From Coix lacryma-jobi var. lacryma-jobi (lineage: Eukaryota > Streptophyta > Magnoliopsida > Poales > Poaceae): a stretch of 64,000 bases of DNA. The notes beneath the pieces were generated by a model, which worked only from the letters and a program-made list of their open reading frames with translations, was not told the origin of the DNA and did not search any database. Both the position numbers and the translations under genes were made by a program. Below, piece by piece: positions 21,518 to 32,433 of the stretch. Numbering within the stretch: the first letter of the stretch is position 1; each line of letters opens with the position of its first letter. The stretch is from NCBI GenBank assembly GCA_009763385.1, contig CM019824.1, positions 114,098,660-114,162,659 on the forward strand. The letters run 5' to 3'.

Positions 21518-22541
21518 TGCACCCCCACTTATATGACATGCCTCTCTTTGACAAAGCAAGGTAAAGTTGATTGACATATGCATCCATCCTTTGCTAGGGA
21601 CATGTTTAGTGCATCTAGTCATTCCTCACAATCATTAGGCTCATTCATGAAAATAAAATGATTTTGATGATTATATGATGCCACTATTGTTTCTATGCTT
21701 GATATGATCTAGCGGTAACATATGACATGTTTATGGGCTTGCAATCCTAGTGTTTAATCTAGAGAATGAGCAATGGAATGTTTAACCAACGTGAGTAAGA
21801 TAACCATTGCAAGATGTGTGAAGAAGCTTACTCTAGAGCAAATCGTGTTAAATATCTAATGCAAATGATCTAGATTGAACCAAATGTGAAAGAACTAACT
21901 CTCTCCTAAACAATTTGAACCTTTTTATGCAAACCTTTTATGGAAATAGATGACAAAGGGGGAGAGAAAAGTCACAAAGATCAAATGAAGGAGATCAAAA
22001 CTTTGAAAAGATTTGAGCACACAAGTAGGGGGAGCAAGCTCATGAACTTGGTTGTTGCATTTTATTTGTGCATGTTCATATGCTTGCTTGCATTGCATTG
22101 CTTGCATTGCACAAGTTGTTAACTTTATATCCATGCTTGTGTGGTGCATGCTAGAAATAGATTTTGAATGATGATTTGCAAACTAGCATGCATAGGTGGT
22201 AGCTAGATGTAATTTGCTCTTACAAGTGGTACTAGAGCCTTTCATATAATGTTGATCTCATGAGGTATCTAGTGTTTTTGTAAAGTCTAGCTAACCATGG
22301 TGCTAAGGATGGATACATTGGCAACTCTGATTGGTATCACGCTTCAAAGGTCCATTCTTTACACCTTAACATCATTTGATAGTATTACTCTCCCACATTT
22401 ATATCTATGCATATGTGCCGAACTTGAACCAAACACTATAGCACATATGTAGGGGGAGCTAATACTAACAAAGTGGTGACTCAAACTTTCAAACATATAT
22501 CTTTGTGAAAGGTTGTCATCAATTACCAAAAAGGGGGAGAT
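21518..22541 (+). other. 3' untranslated region and purine tract of D
   Basis: About 1 kb without a coding frame after RNase H. GGGGGAGA-type purine blocks occur at 21958, 22028, 22452 and finally AAAAAGGGGGAGAT at 22528-22541, which directly precedes the LTR and is the true polypurine tract. Repeated GGGGGAG blocks between pol and LTR are a known Sirevirus trait. Confidence 0.75.
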
Positions 22542-22751
22542 TGAAAGTCCTTGTTTGGTTTTGGATAATTGATGTCACCTAGAGTACTAACCTTGTCATG
22601 AAGTGTTTATGAGCTAGGTTGGTACACACCAAGTGCGGGAGCTAGATGATGATCATGGTATTGGTGGTGATGACCAAAAGATGGATCAAGTGCTCCACAT
22701 TTGGAAAGAGAAGAAGAGAAAAGCAAACCCCTACGGAGATCAAGGCAAAGG

Positions 22752-22759
22752 TATAAATA
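22752..22759 (+). promoter_or_regulatory. TATA-like box in LTR of D
   Basis: TATAAATA about 210 bp into the LTR in a GC-mixed context. A second TATAAATA lies in the right part at 38033. Which one is used is not clear from sequence. Confidence 0.45.
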
Positions 22760-23288
22760 GGGATTTTGTTTTGGCACTCAAGACACCATAGAGGGTGTGA
22801 GTGTGTTTAGGATAGATAGCCGTACTATTAAGAGGGGACTATCTCGGTGATTGCGGTTATCAAGTGCCACTAGGTGAATTCATACATGCATATGCATTAG
22901 GACCTAGTGTGCTAACCTTTAATCCTTTGAAAATGATTGTGAAAATGCTAACACACATGCACTTGATGATGTACACTTGTTGGTGTTAGCACATTTGCAA
23001 AGGAGAAGGTGGTGGAGTTGAATTGGATCAACTCGGAGAAGTTTTTGGAGAAATCTTTGTTTTGAAAAGAGAAGCAATGGATCTTGGATTGGAAATCTGT
23101 ACTAATCCTTTGTGATTTGGATCTTGTATTCATATGGGTTGTATAGCCCTCTGAATAAGCTTTCCAAAATGTCCAAGATCATCGAAATCGGAGTTCGGAG
23201 CTAAAAGTTATGGCCTTTTTAGCGCGGAGGTCAGTTTGCTGAAGTCGGTAGTACCGACCCTGAGGCCGGTAGTACCGACCCCTCCGTG

Positions 23289-23293
23289 AGCAG
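23289..23293 (+). repeat. Target site duplication of F, left copy
   Basis: AGCAG directly before the TGTAACAAC start of F; repeated at 37633-37637 directly after the LTR end. It proves F entered D's LTR as a whole. Confidence 0.9.
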
Positions 23294-24066
23294 TGTAACA
23301 ACCCAAATTTTCACACACCAAAAATTCACAACTACAAAATTTTTCTTCTTTTAAACCTTGCTTGATGTGTGACCCATCATACCTGTGCATTGTAACTACA
23401 TGAGCATTGGCAACTTTGGTTAAATGATTTAAGTCTACAACCTAACTATTAAATCATTAAGCTCAAGTGATTTGGCTCTTCTTGGACTTTTGTGTGAAAT
23501 GCATTAAAACATATATAAATATTTTACATAAACTGCTACATGACAGTTCCATAACCCTCAAACCTGAAGTCAATATATTTGGAAAAGAATTAGCATTAGC
23601 ATTAAGCTAATCAAGGGATAAAGCAAACAAATGAAAATAGGAAAAAGAGAAGAGGGAAGGTATAGACCGGATGGGCCAAAAACCTCACACACATGGCACA
23701 TCCCCGCGCACATGCAGCCTGCTCACCCAACCCACGCGACTGTGCGGCCCACACGGCCGGCCCAACCGCGCGCGGACCGGCTTCGCCACCGCGTGCGCAC
23801 GCCGCATCCGCGCCAATCCGACGCCCACGCATGGGCCCCGTTTGTCAGTGACACGGTCGCCCTGTTCTTCTTCTCCACGCCAGAAGCAGAGCGCTGGCGA
23901 CAGAGCGAATCCTCACCACGCCACGCGGCCAACAACCCCTAACCAACTCGCGAATCTTGTCCCCTGCGATTTGAATTGGAGACGTGTGGAATCGGAGTGT
24001 CTCGTGACCCTTTGATCAAGGTTGCGCGGCCGATCCGCCATCCGCCGCGACACGCACCCGTGCCCA

Positions 24067-24072
24067 TATAAA
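24067..24072 (+). promoter_or_regulatory. TATA box in 5' LTR of F
   Basis: TATAAA in the context GCCCATATAAACC, flanked by GC-rich DNA, 773 bp into the LTR. Same in the 3' copy at 34450-34455. Transcription would begin near 24100, giving a U3 of about 0.8 kb and a long R-U5. Confidence 0.6.
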
Positions 24073-24354
24073 CCGAGCCCTCGCCGGAACCCCTGGGTTC
24101 CCAGCAAGCGTCGCCACACCGTGGCGCACTCACCACACCACACAGCCGAGAGAAGAGAGTAGCGGAGAAGCGGAGCCGTGGAGGATCGGGCGTCGTCGCG
24201 GAAGACGCCGGCGCCGAAGGAGAGAACCGCGAGCAGGACACCGGCGAACTCTGGAGCAAGCCCGGCGACGAACTAGGCGCGGCACGGCACTGCTACCGGA
24301 GCTACACGGCCTCGAACCGCCCTGCATCGCTATCCTCTCTCCACCGCCACCACG

Positions 24355-24360
24355 GTAAGC
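24355..24360 (+). promoter_or_regulatory. Putative 5' splice site in LTR leader of F
   Basis: CACCACG/GTAAGC is a good plant donor about 255 bp downstream of the predicted transcription start. Possible acceptors are TTTTCAG/A at 25650, GTGCAG/ATG at 27437 and GTGCAG/G at 28858. The second Tekay-like LTR (E) has GAGCAG/GTAAGT at 43860 at a similar place in its GC-rich leader. Inference only; no transcript data. Confidence 0.4.
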
Positions 24361-25056
24361 CGCCGTGTCCTCTCTACCAACCCCGCCCGCTGCACCGGCC
24401 ATGGCGCCCGTACCGGAGCGCGTAGGCCAAGGCCACTACCGGCCTCGGATTCGGACGCACAAGCGCACACGCACAAGCACATCACGGAGCCGAACATAGA
24501 ACACAGCCTTGCCCGTGCACACGACGAGAACGCATGAACGACGCCGCGGACTGGCAAGCCATGGCGAGACGCTATATCAGTCACCAAAGAGCCACAAGGG
24601 GAGGAACCATCTAGCTCGTTCGGACAACCACGACAAGGTGAACTCCGTGCGCGCCCTAGAACTGACCAGTACTATAGGAGTGCCCCTTGCCATGTCACGC
24701 GAACGCGTCGCTGCCGCCGTCGTCGGTCCACCGGCGTACCAGTCAGCGCGAACATCGACCGAGCCCTAAGGGACCTCGGAATGATACGTACGATGTCGTG
24801 AAGCCAACCGTAGTGTTGGGTTGCCTTGTAGCACACCGTAGCGCCAAGGTTTAGGCAACCAGGAGCCGCCAGGAACCGCCGGATCACCTATGATGACCCC
24901 CGAGAGTACTTCGGGGAGAAATTAGAGTCGCGGATGCTTTCGTCGGGGAAACACGGACGCGTGGACACCAGAAATTGTGGCCAAGGGCCTGCTGCGCGGC
25001 GCCGATTGAGCTCGCCGATTCCGGCGCCTCGCGCGCCCCTCCCGGACGCGCGCGCC

Positions 25057-25275
25057 GCGACAAACAGAGGCCTCGGAGAAAAACTCCGTCTCGCCCGAGG
25101 CTCGAGGCACGAGAGAGGCCTCGGGAAAGACTCCGATTCGTCCGAGGCTCGAGGGTAGGTCTCAGCGTCCTCGAGGCTTACAGTTCGAGGGTGGCCTCGG
25201 CTCGCTCGAGGAAAGCCGCGCGAGGCTGGCCTCGGCATCCACGTGGGTCATAGTCCGAGGGTAGCCTCGGCTCGC
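25057..25275 (+). repeat. Inverted CCTCGG/CCGAGG repeat cluster in LTR of F
   Basis: About a dozen CCTCGG and CCGAGG (often CCGAGGCTCGAGG) units in both orientations over 220 bp, able to form many alternative stems. The same cluster is at about 35423-35640 in the 3' LTR. Confidence 0.75.
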
Positions 25276-25303
25276 TCGTTGGACGTGAACAGAAGCGTCC
25301 GAA

Positions 25304-25416
25304 ATGACGTAACGCTGACGTCATGCTGACAGCATCCGTTGACCAGGTCAACACTGACCGTGGGACCCACCTGTCAATCACTGACACCGAACAGACCTTT
25401 CACAGAGCGACACGTG
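25304..25416 (+). promoter_or_regulatory. bZIP-type motifs in LTR of F
   Basis: TGACGT (25304), the palindrome TGACGTCA (25316-25323), two TTGACC W-box-like cores near 25338, and the G-box CACGTG inside GACACGTGTC (25409-25418). Such motifs are known binding sites for plant bZIP and WRKY factors. They lie downstream of the TATA box, so a role as enhancer is uncertain. Confidence 0.35.
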
Positions 25417-25649
25417 TCAACACCTAATTAAACCGGCCTTTTATTTTTTTTAGAAAAAGGGATAAACTTCAGAAATTCATAACTAATTCATACGGACACC
25501 AAAAATAGTGGTTCAAATTGCTAAATTCATCTAAAAACAAGATCTACCTAATGGTACCATGTTTGAGTGCATTGGGTCTTTTGAATTTTCATTCGTTCTT
25601 TGTGCTAATCTGTAGAAGTCGCTAACGCGACCGTTTTCGTCCGTTTTCA

Positions 25650-25745
25650 GAGCCGGAAGGGACGCCTGACAACGAAGATCACGACTACGAGGAGGAACAA
25701 GGCGACGACCAATCTCAAGGTGCCACAGCCCATCCAACCTCGTAG
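25650..25745 (+). other. Short acidic reading frame after splice-acceptor-like site (LTR of F)
   Basis: TTTTCGTCCGTTTTCAG ends at 25650 and has GCTAAC upstream, like a branch point. From there a 31-codon frame begins EPEGTPDNED, is rich in Asp/Glu, and ends TAG at 25743-25745. It is unchanged in the 3' LTR (36015-36110). The LTR of E has a similar acidic frame beginning EPCPEETPDE at 45499. It may be the end of a spliced leader-encoded peptide or a coincidence of GC-rich DNA. Confidence 0.35.
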
Positions 25746-27273
25746 ATCCCATTACGCATGCTGAATTACATTTCTGAATGAATGATGCTCTGTATAGGAC
25801 TTGCATGATAGATCTGCTTGTAAGCCCATACCTTGACGCAACCTATTCCCTGCTACCCAGCTGATAGAATAGCCCACGCCCCAGCTAAGGATATTTACTA
25901 CTATCTCTCTACTATACTTATTTGTGCTATGGTGAAAGCCGGTGCATAATGTTATATGGTGTATACCGGGGAGTGTGCTGCGTGTGTCTTGGGTGAGTAT
26001 GGTGGTGAGGGTTGTGTCGACCAAGCCGGAATATACGACGAGCCTGGTGCAAGTCATGCCATGGGACCGATCTGGAAGTCCCTGTATTGTGAAACCTGTG
26101 GCGGGTTAAGTGGTGACTTGAGGTGGATCCGGGTGTGAGCCGCTGGTGGAGCCCGGATCAGGAGCGTGCTGTGGTGGCACGGATAATGAAAACCCTTGTG
26201 AAGACATTCCGGCTTAGTCACCCTAGATGGCGCGGGATCTGGACCACGGGAAATACCTTTACAAGCCACTCGCTCCTTATGGACGGGGACGGTCGGACTA
26301 CCTGGTAGGGTAATGCCACTACTGCTAGGCGAGAGAGTGCGAGGAAGGTACGGGTACGAGAGTCCCACACCCTTCCGAGACGATCACGGCTCCCACTTCG
26401 GGGAAGGGAACGTGACTTCACAGACTTAGCCATCCCAGACGGACTTGGGATGATTCCAGGGGCTGAGTGGTAGAGTGGCATTACTCTAGGCTGGCAAGCG
26501 ACCGGTATCCGCCTAGGCACACCCGGGGTGCTGATGATGGCGATCTTGTGGAAATTGTAGAACCTCTGCAGAGTGTATGGTTGATCGATCGATACGTTGG
26601 CCAATTCGTTGGCCGCGGACCTTTTTCCCTGACCTTTTGCCGACTAGTGAGAGTCTCTCTTTTCTTCCCCTGGTAAGAGTGTGCCGGCCGCGAGTCTGGT
26701 GCGAGACTGCGGGCCGTTGAGACAGGGCCGGGAGGGAGCTGGCCTCTGTCGACTGAGCGAGAGTATGTGTGTGTATGTGTGGGGAATTGGTGATGAATAT
26801 GGTGATATGGTGAACTGGTGAAACATGATAAACATATATATTATTACGATACAGTTATGCATAGGAAAACCAGCCTAATAGGTCTGAATTTCTTTTACCT
26901 GGTGCATCCACTACCACATATAAATCATTTAGGATGGGAAAGTGTGGCCAGTACAAATCGTACTGAAAATTGAGGTTTCAGGTTCCGAGGAGGAGTATCA
27001 CTCCGAGGAGTTCGAAGAATAGGGGATTTTCGCTTCTACGCTCGAGTGTGGAGTTCGATCACGCTTCTTCGTCTACTTCAAGCTGTTCCGGATGCTGTTT
27101 ATTTAAATTTCAGCCTTTTGGCGATGTAATAAATGTAATAACGTACTTGTACTTTTATTACTCGAAGAATGGATTGTGATATTCGACTGGATTACCGGTA
27201 ATTTGACTCGAAAGAGTTTTATTACACTTGACTCTGTGGATTTTCCCTTCGTGGAAAATCAGGTCATTTCAGT

Positions 27274-27286
27274 TGGTATCAAAGCC
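27274..27286 (+). other. Primer binding site of F (initiator Met-tRNA)
   Basis: TGGTATCAAAGCC starts two bases after the LTR end and differs by one base from the canonical initiator tRNA-Met complement TGGTATCAGAGCC. Confidence 0.85.
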
Positions 27287-27437
27287 ATACTTGACCATAG
27301 GACGAAACCCCTAGAAAATGGACGTTAGAAACAGGAAGCCACTCTCTTTTCGGTTATATACCGACCCTGCATTTACTTTTTAATGCAAGGCTTACCTTAC
27401 TATGGACTTGCTAACCTTAGCTTTTTGATACGTGCAG

Positions 27438-28577
27438 ATGGAGACAACCCCAGAGTATCCGCCGCTAGGACCTCTGCTCAGCCTCACCACAAAGTGCGTC
27501 TCCAACGGCGAAGGGATCGCAGGAATTCCACTTACCCTGCGTGAGGTCCTTGCTGCACTAGGAGTCCCAGTTGATCAAATTCTGTATACTTGCTCTGGAG
27601 AGCCAGCACTTGAGGGCGGACTCAGGGCACCTATAGTGGCCAGACTGGAGATACCCGCAAGTCAAACCCTGCCATCCGTTCCAGCTTACTCAGAGATGGT
27701 GATTGGAGAGACCATTGATGAGTGCGTGCAGGCTGTGTCCTTTCAAGCACTCAAGGTTGTAGCACGAGACAACAGAGACTACTTGAAGGATACAGAGTTC
27801 CGGTTACTACCCCAGGCCTTACACCCCCACCTCACCCAGGTTGAGCAAGAGCATGCCTACACCCAGTCTGTGCTTGCCGAAGCCGATCCCTGCCTACGCA
27901 CCACAGCGTACCATTTGTATGACCTGAACAACTATGCAAGCCACTTTGAGCTCAAACAGACTGCAGCTCGCAACCACATGATGGAGTGCCAGGAAGCGGC
28001 CAAGGCTGAGAGACTAGTTCAGGAGAACCTAAAAGCCACCATAGCTAAGCTGCAAGACAAGATGGAACGACAGGAGGAACGGCATAAGGCGGAAGTTGCA
28101 GATCTACGATACAAGGCTGCAGATCTGGGGAACGACAACTGGTTCCTAGACTGCCGAGTCCTAGAACTGCAAAGAAACCTAGAAGAAAAGACCGAAGCAT
28201 TGAACCAGAGTTGGAACCGGAAGAAGAATCAAGGCATGGAGTTTCTAAAACTTCAAAACAAGGTGAAGGCCCTGGAACAAGAAGTCAAGGAAATGCAGGT
28301 GAAGGCATTACGCAACCAAGGCCACCTGATAGAATACGTCAGGAACACAGAGTATTTACAGGAAAAGTGCGAGCGAACCTGGGAAGCCTGGAAGAAGTCG
28401 GACAGGAAACGACTCAGGGAGATGAAGAGCATCTGGGAGAAACTACCCAAAGAAGAGCGCGCCAAAATCCGACCCAGGACTGAGGACTTTGAGCTGGCAC
28501 CCACACGACTCAACCTCGACGCGCTTGCCCTGTTCTACCTGGGGCCAAGCCCACTGAAGAGCTTGCCGAAGCGTTAA
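27438..28577 (+). CDS. Extra coiled-coil ORF upstream of gag in F (unknown function)
   Basis: A frame of 379 codons from ATG 27438. I do not recognise it. The N-terminal about 150 residues look globular, with a Leu/Pro-rich opening (PEYPPLGPLL, then LTLREVLAALGVP) and Cys 20, 52 and 96. Residues about 180-310 are strongly Glu/Lys/Gln/Leu-rich and should form a coiled coil. The C-terminus is basic then Leu-rich. There is no zinc knuckle, protease or transmembrane segment. Around 28541 a G run appears one base short: the next frame continues with a helical, charged sequence (containing ELAEALKYVARLH) to TAG at 28661-28663, so the intact protein was probably about 408 residues. It lies on the coding strand between primer site and gag, where most Tekay elements have only leader. 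ATG follows GATACGTGCAG, a 3' splice-site-like sequence with TTGCTAAC upstream. It may be an accessory or captured protein. Confidence 0.6.
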   Translation: METTPEYPPLGPLLSLTTKCVSNGEGIAGIPLTLREVLAALGVPVDQILYTCSGEPALEGGLRAPIVARLEIPASQTLPSVPAYSEMVIGETIDECVQAVSFQALKVVARDNRDYLKDTEFRLLPQALHPHLTQVEQEHAYTQSVLAEADPCLRTTAYHLYDLNNYASHFELKQTAARNHMMECQEAAKAERLVQENLKATIAKLQDKMERQEERHKAEVADLRYKAADLGNDNWFLDCRVLELQRNLEEKTEALNQSWNRKKNQGMEFLKLQNKVKALEQEVKEMQVKALRNQGHLIEYVRNTEYLQEKCERTWEAWKKSDRKRLREMKSIWEKLPKEERAKIRPRTEDFELAPTRLNLDALALFYLGPSPLKSLPKR

Positions 28578-28663
28578 AGTATGTAGCCCGACTTCACAAG
28601 ACTAACGAGGACATCGAAGCTGAGGATAGTCGCTTTCCGGAAGCAGTGTTCGGACAGGAGTAG

Positions 28664-28934
28664 GTGTGTGTGATGACCCTGCGTGGTCATGTGATGAGAT
28701 CCAGTCTGTATCACCCATGAGTTGTACCCCTGAGTTGTACTCACGATGCGTAGTACGAATAAAAGTATCTATTAAGTTATATAAAAGACAAACGTGTTAT
28801 GAGTGTTCGGATTTTATTGCATCTTATGGATCTTTATTGCTTCTTTGCTTGAGTGCAGGATAGAATAATGTTTTCTTTAAATTGTTGGAATGACTCTAAT
28901 AAAACATTGAAAGCAGTATTTAAACAATGAATCC
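28664..28934 (+). other. Spacer between extra ORF and gag of F, intron-like
   Basis: 271 bp. It begins GTGTGTG immediately after the likely TAG of the upstream frame and contains GTTATATAAAAG at about 28775 and a pyrimidine-rich stretch ending GAGTGCAG at 28858. A 195-bp intron 28664-28858 is thus possible, as is an internal TATA. Both are guesses from sequence. Confidence 0.35.
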
Positions 28935-31748
28935 ATGTACCGAAATTCTATCTATTCTATGACACAGATGTCGCTACGCCGCTCAGTACGTCTGGGCCAC
29001 CCGTGTGATCCAACTCCTGAACCCGCTGCAAGAGCCGGGCGATTCCGTGGACGAGGACGCGGGGCTGGAAACGGCCGTGGCCGTGGGGGTGGGCGTGGAG
29101 TACCATTCAACATGGAGCAAACTCCACCATCGGCAGAAAGTGACCACGTCCCCGCTGATGATCACGTGCCAATCGGAGCGGCACCACCACCTCCACCACC
29201 GCCAGCACCACCAAGTTTGGCTGAAGTGATGGCTCAACAGACTCAGCTACTAGCTGCACTCGTTGAGGGTGCAAATCGTCGCAATGGTGGTCAACACAAT
29301 GATTTCCAAAGGAAGCTTGAGGGATTCATCAAGCTCAGACCACCTACCTATGATGGCACCGATCCTGATCCACTCGCTGCCAGCGACTGGCTACGAGAGG
29401 TGGAGAAGAAGCTTGACCTTACCATGCTTACCGATGAAGAGTGTGTTGGAGCCGCTACCCATCAGCTCACAGGTGCAGCTCGCGCCTGGTGGGACAGCTT
29501 CAGTGACTCTCATGAGAACCCAGCTGGGATTACTTGGGATGAGTTCGTGGAAGCCTTCACTGACTATCACGTTCCTGAAGGCGTGATGCAAGCTAAGGCG
29601 GAAGAGTTTCGTAACATTAAGATGCAGAATGAGAAGGTTACCGAGTATACCACTCGCTTCACCACCCTACTTCGCTTTGCGCCACTTTCTATAGTGACCA
29701 GCGAAGAAGAGAAGTTGTACTATTACCGCAAGGGTCTCAGTTCTCGCATCAAGGTGAATATGGGAGGAGTTAGGAGTCACACTCTACGCGACCTCATTGA
29801 TCGCAGCATTCAGATTGAAAAGGATCGCAATGAAGCTGGAGAGGAGTTCAGGGAGAGGAAGCGCAAGGCAGATGGTTCTTTTCGTCACCCTGAGCGCAAG
29901 AAGGCACGAGTGACCCATGTTACCAGCTACTCTCGCCCTGGATCCAGTAGGGGCGGAGGCGCACATTCTACTCAATACTCCCGCTCCTATCAAGACCGCA
30001 CTTCAGCTCGCACCCAGGATCGTTCAGGAAGTTTCCATGCGTCTCAAGACCGTGCTGCTCAGAACCGCACCACGCAGAACACTTCCACCTGGAAGGCAAC
30101 CGCGCCAACTCCCACCAGCGGTATGCCTTGGACGTGCTTCAAGTGTGGACAGCCTGGCCACAAGATTGCCAACTGTCCAGAAAATGCCAAAGCCCCGAAA
30201 GCACCACCAAGAGCTCAACCTCAACCCCGGGAGTCTGCTTCCCGTGGTCGCCTTACTCACCTGAGTGCTGAGGACGCCCAAGATGCTCCAGATGTGGTGT
30301 ATGGTATGTTTTTAGTTAATGGCATTAGAGCATCAGTCCTTTTCGATTCAGGAGCTACATGTTCTTACATATCATCAGAGTTTGCACATAAGCATTGCAT
30401 TCCAGTCAGCCCACGTCAACTTCCAATCATAACTAGCTCACCCTTAGGAGACCTAAAAAGCACTCATATATGTAAGGGAGTGAAATTGACTATCGAGGGA
30501 TTAGTTTTCACAGCTGACCTGACCCTACTACCTTCTACCAGCTTAGAGGTTATTTTAGGAATGGAATGGCTAACCCGGCACCGAGGTATCATATCCTGCT
30601 CACCCAGATACATCCAAATAACCCATCCAACTGGCCAAGCCGTACGATGCACACCCCAAACCGAGAAAACCACCACCCTACTATGTGCCCTTAAAACCAG
30701 GGTCGAACCCCGGGATAGACCTTTGACAGTAGATGATGTGCCCGTAGTCAGAGACCATGCCGATGTGTTTCCGGAGGAAATACCAGGAATGCCCCCGGAA
30801 CGGGAAGTGGAGTTTGTGATCAATCTGTTGCCGGGGACAGGGCCTATTGCCAAACGGCCATATCGCATGTCTGTTGATGAATTGGCAGAATTAAAGAAAC
30901 AATTGAAGGAACTTGCGGATAAGGGATATATCAGGCCCAGTGCATCACCTTGGGGTTCACCTGTATTGTTTGTGAGGAAGAAGGATGGCACAATGAGGAT
31001 GTGCGTTGATTATAGGAGCCTGAACGCGGTAACCATCAAGAACAAATACTCGTTGCCGAGGATTGATGATCTGCTAGATCAGTTGCGGAATGCTAAGTAC
31101 TTTTCCAAGATTGATCTCCGATCAGGGTATCATCAGATGAGGATCAGAGAAGCTGATATTTCCAAGACAGCTTTTGTCACGAGGTATGGGCAGTATGAGT
31201 TCACAGTGGTACCATTCGGACTCACAAATGCACCTGCTTATTTCATGAACATGATGAATAAGGTGTTTATGGAGGAGCTGGACAAGTTTGTCGTAGTATT
31301 CATTGATGACATTCTTATATACTCAGCCACAGCGGAAGAACATGAGCTGCATTTGAGAACTGTGCTTGAAAGATTGGCACAAAATTTGCTCTATGCTAAG
31401 TTCAGCAAATGTGAATTCTGGCTTGAGGAAGTGGCATTTTTGGGGCACGTACTATCAGCCGAAGGAGTAGCTGTTGACCCCACGAAAATAGAAGCTATCA
31501 GAGATTGGGAATCACCACGTAATGTGAGTGAAATCAGAAGCTTTCTGGGATTGGCGGGATATTATCGCCGATTCATTGAGAATTTCTCGAAGATTGCTCG
31601 CCCGATGACCAATCTGTTGAAAAAGACACAGGACTTTGTGTGGTCAGATGAATGTGAGAATAGCTTTCTTGAGCTAAAGAAGAGGCTCACTACCACTCCT
31701 TGTGTTAGCTCTGCCAGACATCAATCAGAGCTTCGTAGTCTATTGTGA
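28935..31748 (+). pseudogene. gag-pol: Gag-protease-reverse transcriptase of F
   Basis: Open for 937 codons. Residues: Arg/Gly-rich RGRGRG region 36-55, Pro run 84-92, gypsy gag domain about 125-300 ([10 protein letters not shown] at 180-189), zinc knuckle [14 protein letters not shown] 401-414, retropepsin DSGAT at 471-475 with LGMEWL near 541, RT from about 640 with [10 protein letters not shown] (690-699), YHQMRI and the catalytic FIDDILIYS (789-797), then the [10 protein letters not shown] and [11 protein letters not shown] motifs. One extra base near 31700 shifts into the RNase H frame. Gag and pol are fused in one frame, usual for Tekay chromoviruses. Catalytic residues are intact, so only the frameshifts stand against activity. 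Confidence 0.85.
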
Positions 31749-32433
31749 TGCCTCCCGTCAAGGACTCGGATGTGTCCTGATGCAGAATGGAAAGGCTATA
31801 GCATATGCCTCCCGACAGCTGAAAGATCACGAGCAGCGATATCCCACTCATGACCTCGAACTTGCAGCTGTGGTACATGCACTAAAGATTTGGAGGCACT
31901 ACTTGATAGGCAATAAGTGCGATATTTACACCGATCACAAGAGCCTGAAGTATTTCTTTACTCAAGAAGATCTAAATATGAGGCAGCGCCGATGGCTCGA
32001 ACTTATTAAAGATTATGATCTAGAAATTCACTATCACCCGGGAAAGGCTAATGTTGTGGCAGATGCACTCAGTCGCAAGAGTTACTGTCACGCCCTGATA
32101 GCGGAATCTATACCAGCTGAATTGAAGGAGGAAATTGATCACTTTCAGTTAGAAATCCTACCTTATGGACTGCTGAATGAGCTACGGGTCCAATACAACC
32201 TCACAGATAGAATCTGCAAGGCTCAGAAGAATTGTGAGGAAATGGAGTATATCCGGGGCTTGATGAAGCTTGGGTATCGCACCGATCACCGAGAAGATGA
32301 GCAAGGAACTCTTTGGTACAAGGATCGAATATGTGTACCCACTAACCCGGAGCTTCGTAATGAAATATTGACTGAGGCACATAGCTCTAAGTATAGCATT
32401 CACCTGGAGGAGCCAAAATGTACCAAGACTTGA
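31702..32433 (+). pseudogene. pol: RNase H and integrase N-terminus of F
   Basis: Continues pol one frame over: RNase H with [27 protein letters not shown] and [11 protein letters not shown], and [14 protein letters not shown]. Then the linker to the integrase zinc domain. A CCC-to-CC length change at about 32403, inside the HPG motif, moves the frame again. The Asp/Glu/Asp positions of RNase H are conserved. Confidence 0.8.

Larger units (their letters stand above)
22542..23293 (+). repeat. 3' LTR of D, left part
   Basis: It starts TGAAAGTCC after the purine tract. A TATA box is at 22752-22759. Two CGGTAGTACCG palindromes lie at about 23244-23275. The LTR is cut after 23293 by F and resumes at 37638; together the two parts give 2045 bp. 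The last five bases (23289-23293, AGCAG) are the target duplication of F. Confidence 0.85.
23294..27271 (+). repeat. 5' LTR of F (3978 bp)
   Basis: TGTAACAAC start and GGTCATTTCA end, matched by 33677-37632. Inside: TATA (24067), splice-donor-like CG/GTAAGC at 24354/24355, inverted CCTCGG/CCGAGG repeats (25057-25275), TGACGTCA (25316) and a G-box (25411), and an acidic short frame after a splice-acceptor-like TTTTCAG (25650). The largest difference from the 3' copy is a rearranged GC-rich block at about 25013-25065. ORFs reading through this GC-rich LTR are not considered genes. Confidence 0.9.

Noticed and set aside
23611..25260. Many overlapping ORFs of 60-116 codons on both strands (and again at 33994-35640)
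   Set aside because: They lie in the GC-rich part of the two LTRs of F, recur in both copies with different lengths because of indels, and show no family motif.
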